A DNA stretch of 64,000 nt. Source: Calditrichota bacterium (lineage in GTDB: Bacteria; Electryoneota; RPQS01). Under the pieces are notes generated by a model that searched no databases, was not told where the DNA came from, and saw only the letters and a program-made list of their open reading frames with translations. Positions 44,671 through 53,056 of the stretch are shown piece after piece (the stretch's first letter is position 1; every line of letters begins with the position of its first letter). Both the position numbers and the translations under genes were made by a program. Where the stretch lies: positions 186,001 to 250,000 of the forward strand of contig JACJVZ010000003.1 in NCBI GenBank assembly GCA_020637445.1. The letters run 5' to 3'.

Positions 44671-44891
44671 ATTGGTTTGAGCCGATGGGTTGGATTTATC
44701 GTCCGCGTCATCTTTTGGGATGGGCAATTACACTTGCCGCCTGTGCGGCATGTGTTTGGGTCTTTCTCGCCGTAGATCGCAATTCGCACTCGGCGAGCGA
44801 CACACTTATCGGAGTTTTTCCCTACGCCGCGCTGTTTATTATTATTTGGGGCTGGATTGCTTCAAAAACTTCACTTCGACAAGGGAGCTAA
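44667..44891 (+). CDS. small two-transmembrane protein
   Basis: The product of about 74 residues begins N-W-F-E-P-M-G-W-I-Y-R-P, then has two hydrophobic helices (about residues 18-37 and 48-65). The chosen start is TTG at 44667, which overlaps the TGA of the DinB-like gene and follows GGAAAG. An ATG at 44685 would drop the W-F-E-P stretch, which looks like part of the domain. No function is known; cotranslation with the DinB-like gene is suggested by the overlap. Confidence 0.6.
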   Translation: MNWFEPMGWIYRPRHLLGWAITLAACAACVWVFLAVDRNSHSASDTLIGVFPYAALFIIIWGWIASKTSLRQGS

Positions 44892-44893
44892 GC

Positions 44894-45310
44894 ATGGATT
44901 TGATGGACCTGATGAAAGGCGCAGGCAGTATTCTCGGCGATCAAGGCAAGGACGTGAACGTCGGCGGTCTGGCCGGTTCGGTCTTAGGTATGATTCAGAA
45001 TGATTCCGGTGGTGTCGGTGGACTCGTCGAGCAATTTGCCAAGAACGGCATGGGCGATATCGCAAAGTCTTGGGTCGGCTCGGGCAATAACCTGCCGGTG
45101 AACGGCGACCAGTTGATGCAGGTCTTCGGCGAACAAAAACTCGGCGCGATGGCTGAACAATCCGGCATGAACTTGCAGAAGTTCCTCCCGATTCTCGTCG
45201 CCGCGCTGCCGATGATTATCGACAAACTGACTCCCGACGGCGAAGTCAACGACAAGAGCAACAACATGCTTCAGCAAGGCATGGGTTTGCTGGGCTCGTT
45301 TCTGAAGTAA
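44894..45310 (+). CDS. YidB/DUF937 family protein
   Basis: The 138-residue protein follows the YidB pattern: G-S-V-L-G-M-I-Q-N near residue 27, G-G-L-V-E-Q-F-A-K-N-G-M-G-D-I-A-K-S-W-V-G near 41, and L-M-Q-V-F-G near 73. Helix-turn regions end with a Gly/Leu-rich tail (M-G-L-L-G-S-F-L-K). Its cellular role is unknown. The ATG at 44894 has GGGAG seven bases upstream and sits two bases after the preceding stop, so the three genes from 44194 form a tight cluster. Confidence 0.8.
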   Translation: MDLMDLMKGAGSILGDQGKDVNVGGLAGSVLGMIQNDSGGVGGLVEQFAKNGMGDIAKSWVGSGNNLPVNGDQLMQVFGEQKLGAMAEQSGMNLQKFLPILVAALPMIIDKLTPDGEVNDKSNNMLQQGMGLLGSFLK

Positions 45311-45328
45311 TTGGTTTGGTGAAACACC

Positions 45329-46675
45329 GTGTTAAGATCCGTGATTTGCGGGTTGGTAATCTTGATGTTTGCGAATATCTCGCGAGCACAGGAAGTTTCA
45401 GTACCACTGGACAGCGCGGGAAAGCTCTTTGTCATCGACACCGACTTGGAGCGGCGGCTCGGACTGTTTGACGACTATCCGGGATTCATAGAAGCACGAC
45501 TCTATCAAGCGAACGAAATCGAATTTTATCTTGAAGTCTTGCACGTCAAAGATTCGGTTACCGTTCGCTCAAGAGTTCCCGAAACTCCCGAACAAGTGGT
45601 CGAGATTCGCCGGCGAGTGACGGATGCCATAGCCTTGCGCGCTCCCGATGCCATGTACAATCACAAAGGGCGCGGCGGCTTGCTGGTCAACAGCGCAATT
45701 TTGTCGATGGGCTATTATAGCTGGGCGGTGCCCGTCGCCACGAACGCTGAAGGCGCGGGAGCGGTGGCATCGTTTTTCTTTCTCGGATCAGCGGGAATCA
45801 TGATCCCGTATTTCATAACCGAGCACTCGAACGTCGCGGTTTCGACGGCGATGATGGACTTCTACGGCGGCTCGCGCGGCATCGCGCATGGTATCGCCCT
45901 GTACTACGCGATGGATCCACAAGAAGACAGTGAGCGCGCGCCGTATGGTTGGGGAGTCGCGGGAAGTCTTGCGGAACGATTCGCGTTCAGTCAGTGGGCG
46001 CGCAAGACAGGAATGTCGGATGGCAAAGCCGCCGTAATTGGAGCCGTCGGGGATTTTGGATTGGTGTTGAGTGTTGTGCTTGGCACCGGCCACGATCTTT
46101 GGGACGGAGAACACCAGCAAGACGCTGGACTCATGGCGCTTGGGGGTTCCGCTGTTGGTTTGTTTGCCGGAAGTCAGTTGGCCGACCACGGCGATTATTC
46201 TCGCGGCGACGCATATGTGCTTCGCGCAATCGGTATTTTGGGCGCGGCCGTGCCTGCGACAATTGCCGATGCTACACACTCGGACGGACAACTGGCCTCG
46301 AATCTTGCAACAGCAGGATCAGTAGTAGGCTTAGGCGTCGGTCATGCGATATTAAAGAACCGCGACTTCACGCGCTCGCAGGGCCTGGCGATTCTCGTTC
46401 TTGAAATCGCGGGAGCGACGCTGGCAACGGCGGTGGTCATTGAAACTGAAGCGGATGACTCAACGCCGTATTCGGTTGCGGCGACCCTCGGCGGAGCAGC
46501 AGGATTTGCGCTCTCGTATTCGATGGCAAGCAAATCCGCGCGCGTTTTAAGAAAAGCAGACAATTTGGACATAAAGCTGAATCATTGGCCTCTGTTTGCG
46601 TCGTTTCCGGAAAAGTCACGCTCTGATTACGAACACAAAGCCAAATTGGCACTTTCTCTAATCTACGAGTTTTAG
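45329..46675 (+). CDS. exported or membrane protein of unknown function
   Basis: The 448-residue product begins with a signal peptide (L-R-S-V-I-C-G-L-V-I-L-M-F-A). A soluble region (about residues 20-105) is followed by a long, weakly hydrophobic part rich in Gly and Ala, with segments such as A-I-L-S-M-G-Y-Y-S-W-A-V-P and G-L-V-L-S-V-V-L-G-T-G-H. These may be several membrane helices or barrel strands. The start is a GTG at 45329. The end (L-A-L-S-L-I-Y-E-F) could be a barrel terminus. No family was recognised. Confidence 0.6.
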   Translation: MLRSVICGLVILMFANISRAQEVSVPLDSAGKLFVIDTDLERRLGLFDDYPGFIEARLYQANEIEFYLEVLHVKDSVTVRSRVPETPEQVVEIRRRVTDAIALRAPDAMYNHKGRGGLLVNSAILSMGYYSWAVPVATNAEGAGAVASFFFLGSAGIMIPYFITEHSNVAVSTAMMDFYGGSRGIAHGIALYYAMDPQEDSERAPYGWGVAGSLAERFAFSQWARKTGMSDGKAAVIGAVGDFGLVLSVVLGTGHDLWDGEHQQDAGLMALGGSAVGLFAGSQLADHGDYSRGDAYVLRAIGILGAAVPATIADATHSDGQLASNLATAGSVVGLGVGHAILKNRDFTRSQGLAILVLEIAGATLATAVVIETEADDSTPYSVAATLGGAAGFALSYSMASKSARVLRKADNLDIKLNHWPLFASFPEKSRSDYEHKAKLALSLIYEF

Positions 46676-46678
46676 AGT

Positions 46679-47170
46679 ATGAACGAACATTCTTCGCACC
46701 TCAGGCAGATACAGAAAGCCTTCGAAGGCGAAGCGTGGCACGGGCCGTCGCTGATGGAGGCATTGGACGGCGTGGACGCGCACATGGCAAAACGCCGCTG
46801 GGTGGATGGCGTGCACACGATATGGGAAATCGCATTGCACACGGTGGCTTGGAAGCGCGCTGTAACCAAGTGGATCGAGGGTGACGACACAATTCGAGTG
46901 GAAGACGACGAGAATTTCCCGATGCCTGAGCAAGGCGACGACGCGGAGTGGGAACACGTTTTGAACGAACTGAAAGTTGCGCAGGCAGAGTTTCTGGCCG
47001 TCGTCTCGCGACTATCCAACGACAAACTCTATGAAAACCCGCCCGGTCGAACGACGATTTACTCGGACTACCTGTTCGGAGTGGTTCATCACGATCTTTA
47101 TCATGCCGGACAGATTTCACTGTTGAAGAAGGCTGCGCAAGCGGAAATGCAGGGCAGTAAGGTAAAATAG
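46679..47170 (+). CDS. DinB-like protein
   Basis: The 163-residue protein has the DinB core, with W-E-I-A-L-H-T-V-A-W-K-R near residue 48 and V-V-H-H-D-L-Y-H-A-G-Q-I near 135, giving the three histidines of the metal site. It is the second of three DinB-like genes within 3.5 kb and is four bases from the next. The signature W-K-R after the first His is shared with the third copy but not the first, so copies two and three are the closest pair. Substrate unknown. Confidence 0.8.
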   Translation: MNEHSSHLRQIQKAFEGEAWHGPSLMEALDGVDAHMAKRRWVDGVHTIWEIALHTVAWKRAVTKWIEGDDTIRVEDDENFPMPEQGDDAEWEHVLNELKVAQAEFLAVVSRLSNDKLYENPPGRTTIYSDYLFGVVHHDLYHAGQISLLKKAAQAEMQGSKVK

Positions 47171-47173
47171 GTC

Positions 47174-47647
47174 ATGAGCGAAGTCACAAGACTTGTGGGA
47201 CTGATGGGGCTTGCGTTTGACGGCGACGAGGACGGCGACGGCAGGTTTGGTCCCGCGCTTATGCCGCAACTTGTGAACGTTGACGCGAAGTTCGCCCTCA
47301 ACAGACCGTTGCCGGACGCACATTGCATCTGGGAATTAGTGCTTCATCTCGCAGCGTGGAAAAGATATGTTGCGAAGAGGCTGCAAGACGAACCGGCGGA
47401 CATTACACCGGAGATGAACTGGGAATCGATTCCACAAACGGACGAGCAAGCATGGAAAGGCGCACTGCAAAGCCTGCGCGAGACTCATGTGAAAGTGGTT
47501 GAGGTCGCCTCAAGACTTAAAGACGAGCAGCTTGCGACGCCTTGCGCGGGCGGCACAATCCCACGATATCAGGTTCTTCAAGATATTGTTCAACACGACG
47601 TCTATCATGGCGGACAGATCGCGATTTTGAAAAAAGCGAAGCTCTAA
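47174..47647 (+). CDS. DinB-like protein
   Basis: The 157-residue protein mirrors its neighbour: W-E-L-V-L-H-L-A-A-W-K-R near residue 55 and V-Q-H-D-V-Y-H-G-G-Q-I near 138. It begins with a Met three bases after the previous stop and ends four bases before the HTH gene. A tandem duplication of the DinB-like gene is the simplest origin. Members of the superfamily include mycothiol- or bacillithiol-dependent transferases, but no thiol pathway gene is visible in the window. Confidence 0.8.
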   Translation: MSEVTRLVGLMGLAFDGDEDGDGRFGPALMPQLVNVDAKFALNRPLPDAHCIWELVLHLAAWKRYVAKRLQDEPADITPEMNWESIPQTDEQAWKGALQSLRETHVKVVEVASRLKDEQLATPCAGGTIPRYQVLQDIVQHDVYHGGQIAILKKAKL

Positions 47648-47651
47648 AATC

Positions 47652-47930
47652 ATGCCGAACGAAGAGTATCTTACGACTGCGGAGGCTGCGGCGCTCTTGA
47701 AAGTGAGTAAGAGCACCGTGCGGATGTTAGCCCGCGAGGGCCAGTTGCCAGCGGTCCGCGTCGGTGTTCAATGGCGAATTCCGCATGAAGCCCCTGAGCT
47801 TTGGCTTTACCGGCAGAAACAAGCGGCGGTGCGCGGAAAATCATCTTTGAAGACTGAGCGGCGCGCGAAAAGATCGGGATTCGACGATCTGCTCAAGATT
47901 TCGGGACCGATTAGGCTGGAGGCGAAGTGA
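47652..47930 (+). CDS. HTH/excisionase-type DNA-binding protein (possible antitoxin)
   Basis: The 92-residue protein has a MerR-like helix-turn-helix of the HTH_17 or excisionase type (Y-L-T-T-A-E-A-A-A-L-L-K-V-S-K-S-T-V-R). This is followed by the wing R-V-G-V-Q-W-R-I-P and a basic C-terminal tail ending G-P-I-R-L-E-A-K. Such small proteins serve as excisionases, phage-like regulators or antitoxins. Here the next gene is a PIN-domain protein in the same orientation, which favours an antitoxin. No phage genes are nearby. Confidence 0.75.
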   Translation: MPNEEYLTTAEAAALLKVSKSTVRMLAREGQLPAVRVGVQWRIPHEAPELWLYRQKQAAVRGKSSLKTERRAKRSGFDDLLKISGPIRLEAK

Positions 47931-47954
47931 ACTCACCGGGCGTTTCTACCCCCC

Positions 47955-47986
47955 TTGCCTCCCCCGGAGGACCGGAGGGGAATCGG
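47955..47986. repeat. GC-rich hairpin repeat
   Basis: A unit of about 32 bases (C-C-G-G-A-G-G-A-C-C-G-G-A-G-G-G-G core) lies between the HTH and PIN genes. A related unit with T-T-C-C-G-G-A-A-G-A-C-C-G-A-G-G-G-G lies at 63448-63478. Both end A-A-T-C-G-G. Confidence 0.5.
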
Positions 47987-47994
47987 AAAGTACC

Positions 47995-48444
47995 ATGCTG
48001 AAGTGTATTGATACCAGCTTGCTGCTGATCGCGACGGACACGACTCATCCGCTGTCGGAGCGCGCGGCGAAATACTTAAAATCGTGCGCGGCTGAACCGT
48101 GGGTGTCCTGCGTGTGTTACGCGAGTTTGGTAAGATGGAGCGAGCGGGTGACTTCGGCGGAATTTTGCGAAGCTCCATTGAAGTCTTCTGCGGTGCAGAA
48201 TTCGATTGAAGCCATGCTGAAGCGGCGCGAGCCTCTGATTCTATACGGTGACGAGTTGATTTTGCGGCGGGCGCTGAAACTTTGCGGCAAGCACGCCGTA
48301 CTGAAGGACAAACTCCACGAAGCGCACGTTGCCGCCACGGCCTTGGCACACGGAGTGAAAACCATTGTGACGGCCGACTCTGCTCCGTATCTTGCGGTGC
48401 GCGAGTTGACGGTTGAAAATCCGTTTGAAACTCTGTTTGCCTGA
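47995..48444 (+). CDS. PIN-domain protein (possible VapC-like toxin)
   Basis: The 149-residue protein has a PIN-like arrangement of acidic residues: Asp6 (C-I-D-T-S), Glu50 (R-W-S-E-R), and D-K-L-H-E-A-H-V-A-A-T-A-L near residue 103, then T-A-D-S near 125. The third helix carries Glu where most VapC proteins have Asp. PIN domains cleave RNA with Mg2+; here the upstream HTH gene would supply the antitoxin. The gap holding a GC-rich repeat is 64 bases. The ATG follows GGAAAG. Confidence 0.7.
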   Translation: MLKCIDTSLLLIATDTTHPLSERAAKYLKSCAAEPWVSCVCYASLVRWSERVTSAEFCEAPLKSSAVQNSIEAMLKRREPLILYGDELILRRALKLCGKHAVLKDKLHEAHVAATALAHGVKTIVTADSAPYLAVRELTVENPFETLFA

Positions 48445-48450
48445 TCGCGC

Positions 48451-49260
48451 GTGACGAGTTGGTTTCAAGCGGCGGGCTACGACTTTCAGGAGTTTACGGC
48501 GAACGGGCTGCGAACGTTTGCCGTCGTGGAAGGACAGTCGGGCGGTTTTCCGCTGGTGCTGCTCCATTCGATTCCCGCGGCGTCATTTGTTTGGTCGACG
48601 ACCATTCAAGCGATCGGCAGATCGAGCAGAATTATCGCACCCGACTTACCGGGTTGGGGCAGGTCGCATAACCGGATTGCGCCGGTGGACTTCAGGCTGA
48701 CTCGTGAATCCCTGAGTGCTTGGCTTACGGACGTAATATCCGCGCAACAATGCGAGCGGTGCGATATTGCGGGATTGGGCGATGGCGCGTGGCTTGCGAT
48801 GGAGTTCGTGCGCGAACATGCAAATAAGGTGCGCAGGTTGGGGCTGTTGAACTTGCCGATAGCGCCTAAGATTCTGCCAGCGCGCCGCTGGCCGTGGCAG
48901 AAACAGGATTGGACAGGTCGGCGTTTGACTAAGTGGTTGGCGGATACGGCGGGACTTACCGACGCATTGGAATCACAGTTTGACGAACTTTTTGCGGGCG
49001 GTTGGCATGTCGAGCGCTCTCCAGAATTTCCAAGCTCGGAGTATCTCCGTGAAATCAAGGCATATCGCGATAGATTGCGGAATTTCGAAGGAGAGATATT
49101 GTTAGGCTGGGGGGCGAATTCGGCCGGTTTTGACAAAGAGCGAGCCGAGTGGTTCGCACAAGGGCGGCACATTGAGGTTTGGGAAAATGCCGGAGAGTTT
49201 CCGATGTGGGAACAGCCGGAACAGTTTGCAAGTGAAATGAGAGAGTTCTTCGGACAATGA
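48451..49260 (+). CDS. alpha/beta hydrolase-fold protein lacking catalytic residues
   Basis: The 269-residue protein has the alpha/beta hydrolase layout: V-L-L-H-S-I-P-A-A near residue 37, I-A-P-D-L-P-G-W-G-R-S near 63, and F-P-M-W-E-Q-P-E-Q-F at the end. Two key positions are changed. The nucleophile elbow reads I-A-G-L-G-D-G-A (about 108-115), with Gly where Ser is expected. The terminal A-G-H-F motif reads A-G-E-F, with Glu in place of the catalytic His. The protein may bind rather than hydrolyse. Its start is a GTG at 48451 without a clear ribosome binding site. Confidence 0.75.
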   Translation: MTSWFQAAGYDFQEFTANGLRTFAVVEGQSGGFPLVLLHSIPAASFVWSTTIQAIGRSSRIIAPDLPGWGRSHNRIAPVDFRLTRESLSAWLTDVISAQQCERCDIAGLGDGAWLAMEFVREHANKVRRLGLLNLPIAPKILPARRWPWQKQDWTGRRLTKWLADTAGLTDALESQFDELFAGGWHVERSPEFPSSEYLREIKAYRDRLRNFEGEILLGWGANSAGFDKERAEWFAQGRHIEVWENAGEFPMWEQPEQFASEMREFFGQ

Positions 49261-49383
49261 TATTTTTGAGGCTTGATTTCTTCGCGCTGACACGGCGCAA
49301 TTCCGGCTCCACGGATCCTCCGCGGTGAATGGTCTCGTTTGTCCTTAAGTAGCAGAAACCATTTAACCAAAAGGAGGTTTGCC

Positions 49384-50733
49384 ATGTCGCATATCAACCC
49401 CAAAAACGTTCACGAAACGCTTTCGAAATACATGCTGGCCGACGGATTCGATCTGGTTTTCGATCTGGAAGAATCCAAAGGCACGTTTTTCCATGACTCT
49501 CGCCACGATCGCAAGTTCATGGACTTTTTCACGTTCTTCGCTTCGAGTCCGGTCGGATTCAATCATCCGCGCCTGACGTCGCCGGAGATGATCGAGAAAC
49601 TGGGTAAGCTCGCCGTCAACAACATTACGAACTCGGATCTGTACACGGTTGAGTTTGCCGAATTCGTGGACACGTTTTTCAAGATCGCGGTACCGCCGCA
49701 GTTCAAGCACTCGTTCTATGTTTCGGGCGGCGCGCTCGGCGTGGAAAACGCGATCAAAGCTGCGATGGACTGGAAGGTGCGCAAGAATTTCAAGAAGGGC
49801 TACCGCCGCGAGATCGGCAACCAGGTGATGCACTTCGAACAGTGTTTCCACGGCCGCACGGGCTATACGCTGTCAATGACAAACACGGCCGATCCGAACA
49901 AGTACAAGTACTTTGCGAGATTCGATTGGCCGCGCGTGCTGAATCCGAAGCTGCGCTTCCCGCTGACGGAAGGTCATCTCGAAGAAGTCGAGAAGCTCGA
50001 GAAGCTCTCAATTGCCCAGATCAAGCAGCATTTCCATGAGCGCAAAGACGAGATTTGCGCGATTGTGCTCGAACCGATTCAAGGCGAAGGCGGTGACAAC
50101 CACTTCCGCACGGAGTACATGCAGGCGCTGCGCACGCTGGCGAACGAAAACGACGCAATGTTGATTTTCGACGAAGTGCAGACGGGCGTCGGCTTGACCG
50201 GCAAGATGTGGGCTTGGCAGCATCACAACGTCGAACCGGATATGTTCTGCTTCGGCAAGAAGGCGCAGGTGTGCGGCTTTGTCGCGGGTCCGCGCATCGA
50301 CGAGATCGACGACAACGTGTTCAACGTTTCGTCGCGCATCAACTCGACTTGGGGCGGCAACTTGATCGACATGTACCGCTTCAAGACATATCTTGAGATT
50401 ATCAATGACGAGAACCTCGTCGACCATGCCGCGAAGACCGGCGAGAAGGCTCTGTTCATGCTGCAGAAGGTCGCCGACGAATATCCGCAGATGGTTTCCA
50501 ATGTGCGCGGACGCGGCCTGATGTGCGCGTTCGATTTCCCGAACCCGTCGATTCGCAACCGGGTCGTAGATGCGCTGTATGAAAGCGGCGTGTGCATGCT
50601 GCCGTCGGGAACGCATTCGATCCGTTTCCGTCCGCCGCTGAATATTTCCGAATCGGAAGTTGCGGAAGGCGTCGACGTGATTCGCAAGTGTACGGGCGAA
50701 GTTCTCGAACAGGTTCAAATTCAACCTGCCTGA
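49384..50733 (+). CDS. lat: L-lysine 6-aminotransferase
   Basis: The 449-residue PLP enzyme belongs to the class III aminotransferases. Length and motifs match the LAT family: Y-V-S-G-G-A-L-G-V-E-N-A-I-K, F-H-G-R-T-G-Y-T-L-S, I-F-D-E-V-Q-T-G, and a PLP-binding lysine in C-F-G-K-K-A-Q (Lys292/293). The enzyme moves the epsilon-amino group of lysine to 2-oxoglutarate, giving 2-aminoadipate semialdehyde. The ATG at 49384 has AAGGAGG upstream. The gene stands alone between the hydrolase-like gene and rsmI, with its own terminator. Confidence 0.9.
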   Translation: MSHINPKNVHETLSKYMLADGFDLVFDLEESKGTFFHDSRHDRKFMDFFTFFASSPVGFNHPRLTSPEMIEKLGKLAVNNITNSDLYTVEFAEFVDTFFKIAVPPQFKHSFYVSGGALGVENAIKAAMDWKVRKNFKKGYRREIGNQVMHFEQCFHGRTGYTLSMTNTADPNKYKYFARFDWPRVLNPKLRFPLTEGHLEEVEKLEKLSIAQIKQHFHERKDEICAIVLEPIQGEGGDNHFRTEYMQALRTLANENDAMLIFDEVQTGVGLTGKMWAWQHHNVEPDMFCFGKKAQVCGFVAGPRIDEIDDNVFNVSSRINSTWGGNLIDMYRFKTYLEIINDENLVDHAAKTGEKALFMLQKVADEYPQMVSNVRGRGLMCAFDFPNPSIRNRVVDALYESGVCMLPSGTHSIRFRPPLNISESEVAEGVDVIRKCTGEVLEQVQIQPA

Positions 50734-50773
50734 AGAGAAGATTGGCAAAGTTGAGTAGTCGTTTAGACAAAAC

Positions 50774-50815
50774 AGGCCGGGGGCTCTCGTGCGAGGGCCC
50801 CGGCCTTGTCATTTT
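50774..50815 (+). terminator. intrinsic terminator
   Basis: A long GC-rich stem, A-G-G-C-C-G-G-G-G-G-C-T-C-T-C-G with C-G-A-G-G-G-C-C-C-C-G-G-C-C-T, is followed by T-G-T-C-A-T-T-T-T. It ends the lat transcript, and rsmI starts right after it. Confidence 0.75.
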
Positions 50816-50818
50816 GGG

Positions 50819-51538
50819 ATGAGCGGCGAAGCACTCTTTCCCGAGGGATCTTTAGCGGTCGTGGCCACACCGATCGGCAACTTGGGAGATTTTTCGTTTC
50901 GCGCGGTTGAAGTCCTAAAGGCGGCGGACGTGCTGCTCTGCGAAGACACGCGGCACTCGAAGCGACTTCTGGATCACTATGCGATTCAGGTTGCGACGAC
51001 GAGTTACGGCGCGCATAACTTGAAATCGAAACTGCCGTGGGTGCTGGAGCAGCTTGCACAGGGCAAGAAAGTTGCTCTGATCAGCGACGCGGGGACGCCG
51101 GGGATTAGTGATCCGGGGACGATGCTGGTAGGTTCGGCGATTGAGGCGGGGTATGAAGTTTTTACGGTGCCGGGAGCATCAGCGATGATTTCTGCGCTGG
51201 TGGTTTCGGGTTTGCGCACGGACAGTTTTGTGTTTGAGGGGTTTCTTCCTCACAAAAAGGGCCGGCAAACCAAACTCAAACAGCTTGCCGTCGAACCGCG
51301 CACGATTGTTTTGTACGAGAGTGTCCACCGGATTCAGAAGACGCTTTCGGAACTGCGCGAGTATTTGGGGGATCGCAGAGTAGCTGTTTGCCGCGAACTG
51401 ACGAAGCTGCATGAAGAGATTGTACGCGGGAATTTTAGTGACGCGATTGCTCACTTCGAGAAGAATACGCCGAAGGGCGAGTTTGTAGTGGTGGTGGCGG
51501 GGACGGAGTCGTGGGAAAGGATGAAGGATGAAGGATGA
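50819..51538 (+). CDS. rsmI: 16S rRNA (cytidine-2'-O)-methyltransferase RsmI
   Basis: The 239-residue protein opens V-A-T-P-I-G-N-L-G-D, followed by E-D-T-R-H-S-K-R-L-L and I-S-D-A-G-T-P-G-I-S-D-P-G. These are signature strings of the tetrapyrrole-methylase-like RsmI family, which methylates C1402 of 16S rRNA. The SAM pocket and the V-P-G-A-S-A strand are intact. The ATG at 50819 sits next to the terminator of lat and has no good ribosome binding site. The 3' end is followed by A-A-G-G-A-T-G repeats, then lgt. Confidence 0.9.
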   Translation: MSGEALFPEGSLAVVATPIGNLGDFSFRAVEVLKAADVLLCEDTRHSKRLLDHYAIQVATTSYGAHNLKSKLPWVLEQLAQGKKVALISDAGTPGISDPGTMLVGSAIEAGYEVFTVPGASAMISALVVSGLRTDSFVFEGFLPHKKGRQTKLKQLAVEPRTIVLYESVHRIQKTLSELREYLGDRRVAVCRELTKLHEEIVRGNFSDAIAHFEKNTPKGEFVVVVAGTESWERMKDEG

Positions 51539-51600
51539 AGGATTATGTCCGCGACTAATCAGGTTTTTCGATTTACCATTTTCAATTTTCTATTTAGCTT

Positions 51601-52428
51601 TTGCATCCTGACCTTTTTAAGATAGGACCGTTTGCGCTGCACAGCTATGGGCTGATGATGGCGCTGGCATTCGGATTCGGAATATGGATCGCGGCGAAGC
51701 GCGCGCCCGGGCGCGGCGTGCCAGGACAAGCGATCATGGATATTTCCGTGGCGGCGCTTCTGTTTGGTTTGGCGGGCGGACGCATCGCCTATGTGTTTAC
51801 ACATTGGAGAGAGTTCGAAGGCCATTGGATCGACACGATTTCGCCTATTCAAAGCGACGGCACGATTGGAATTGCCGGATTGGTGCTGCTCGGCGGAGTT
51901 GTGTTGGGATTTGGCGGCGCGTACTGGATGGCGCGGCGAAAAGGTGCGCAGTTCTTGACCGTAACCGACATCATGGTTCCGTCGCTGGCACTGGGTATTG
52001 CGTTCGGCCGGATCGGATGTTTTTTGAACGGATGCTGTTTTGGCAACGAGTGTGATTTACCGTGGGGCGTAGTTTTTCCCGAATCAAGTCTTGCGGGATC
52101 GGTCTATCCGCACGTGCATATTCATCCGACTCAGCTCTATGAATCCATCGCGATGGTCATGTTGTTCCTGTTCTTGTTGTGGCGCGACCGTACGCCGCTG
52201 GGCAAAGGAGTATTGACGGGCACGTTCTTGATACTTTACGGTATCTGGAGATACTACGTCGAGGGCCTGCGTTGGTACGAAGACGGGATGATCTTTGGAC
52301 ATATTGGCGATCACCGAATAACATTCTCGCGGATCATTTCCGCGGCCATGGTGGTGATCGGAGTTTATTTGATTTCGCGAAAATCCGAACCCGATTCACC
52401 CCAACCCTCAGAACCCGATGTTTATTAG
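51601..52428 (+). CDS. lgt: prolipoprotein diacylglyceryl transferase
   Basis: The 275-residue membrane protein begins M-H-P-D-L-F-K-I-G-P-F-A-L-H-S-Y-G-L, a typical Lgt N-terminus, and contains G-R-I-G-C-F-L-N-G-C-C-F-G (about 137-149). It transfers diacylglycerol to the lipobox cysteine of prolipoproteins, so it should act on the several lipoproteins of this window. Seven hydrophobic segments are visible. The start is a TTG at 51601 with weak ribosome binding site; it overlaps tmk by 11 bases. Confidence 0.9.
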   Translation: MHPDLFKIGPFALHSYGLMMALAFGFGIWIAAKRAPGRGVPGQAIMDISVAALLFGLAGGRIAYVFTHWREFEGHWIDTISPIQSDGTIGIAGLVLLGGVVLGFGGAYWMARRKGAQFLTVTDIMVPSLALGIAFGRIGCFLNGCCFGNECDLPWGVVFPESSLAGSVYPHVHIHPTQLYESIAMVMLFLFLLWRDRTPLGKGVLTGTFLILYGIWRYYVEGLRWYEDGMIFGHIGDHRITFSRIISAAMVVIGVYLISRKSEPDSPQPSEPDVY

Positions 52429-53035
52429 TTTTGAAGGGATCGACGGATCGGGGAAATCAACTCAGATTGCGCGCACGGTCGCGTGGTTGAAAGAGCTTGA
52501 TTTTGACGTGCTGGTGACACGGGAACCGGGGGGAACCACAGCGGGCGAAGCGGTACGGGAGTTGCTGCTTGATCCGAAGAGCCATTTGACGGGCAAAGCC
52601 GAGTATTTGCTTTATTCTGCTTCACGGGCACAATTGGTTGAAGAAATCCTGTTGCCGCACCTGAGAAAACACCGCGGCGTGGCCTTGGTCGACCGTTATG
52701 CGGATTCTTCGACGGTATATCAAGGCTCCGGCCGGGAGTTGGGACTCGATGAAATCGAAGCGGTCAACATGTTCGTGACCGGGAACTTAGCTCCCGATTT
52801 GACGATTTACTTAGATGTGGATTATGAAACTTCAATTGCCCGGCGCGCTGCCAATGGCGGGACGCCGGATAGATTGGAACAGAATCCACGCGAATTTTTT
52901 GAAGCGGTCCGGCACGGATATTTGGAATTGTGCCGACGCCATTCCGAGCGCATAAGAAAGATCGACGCGCGCGGGAACGAAGACGATGTATTTGCGCAGG
53001 TGAAGGCAGCGATTGCCGCTCGCCTGCCGGGTTAA
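52418..53035 (+). CDS. tmk: thymidylate kinase
   Basis: The 205-residue enzyme has the P-loop G-I-D-G-S-G-K-S-T (7-15), T-R-E-P-G-G-T near 35, D-R-Y-A-D-S-S near 94, and R-R-A-A-N-G-G in the LID. It phosphorylates dTMP to dTDP. The start overlaps the end of lgt by 11 bases, so the two are translationally coupled. The length is normal for bacterial Tmk. Confidence 0.92.
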   Translation: MFISFEGIDGSGKSTQIARTVAWLKELDFDVLVTREPGGTTAGEAVRELLLDPKSHLTGKAEYLLYSASRAQLVEEILLPHLRKHRGVALVDRYADSSTVYQGSGRELGLDEIEAVNMFVTGNLAPDLTIYLDVDYETSIARRAANGGTPDRLEQNPREFFEAVRHGYLELCRRHSERIRKIDARGNEDDVFAQVKAAIAARLPG

Positions 53036-53056
53036 ACCACGGGAATAGGGTGTGCT

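Noticed and set aside
47652..47930. Phage excisionase reading of the HTH protein
   Set aside because: No integrase, attachment site or other phage gene is present, and the adjacent PIN gene gives a better explanation.
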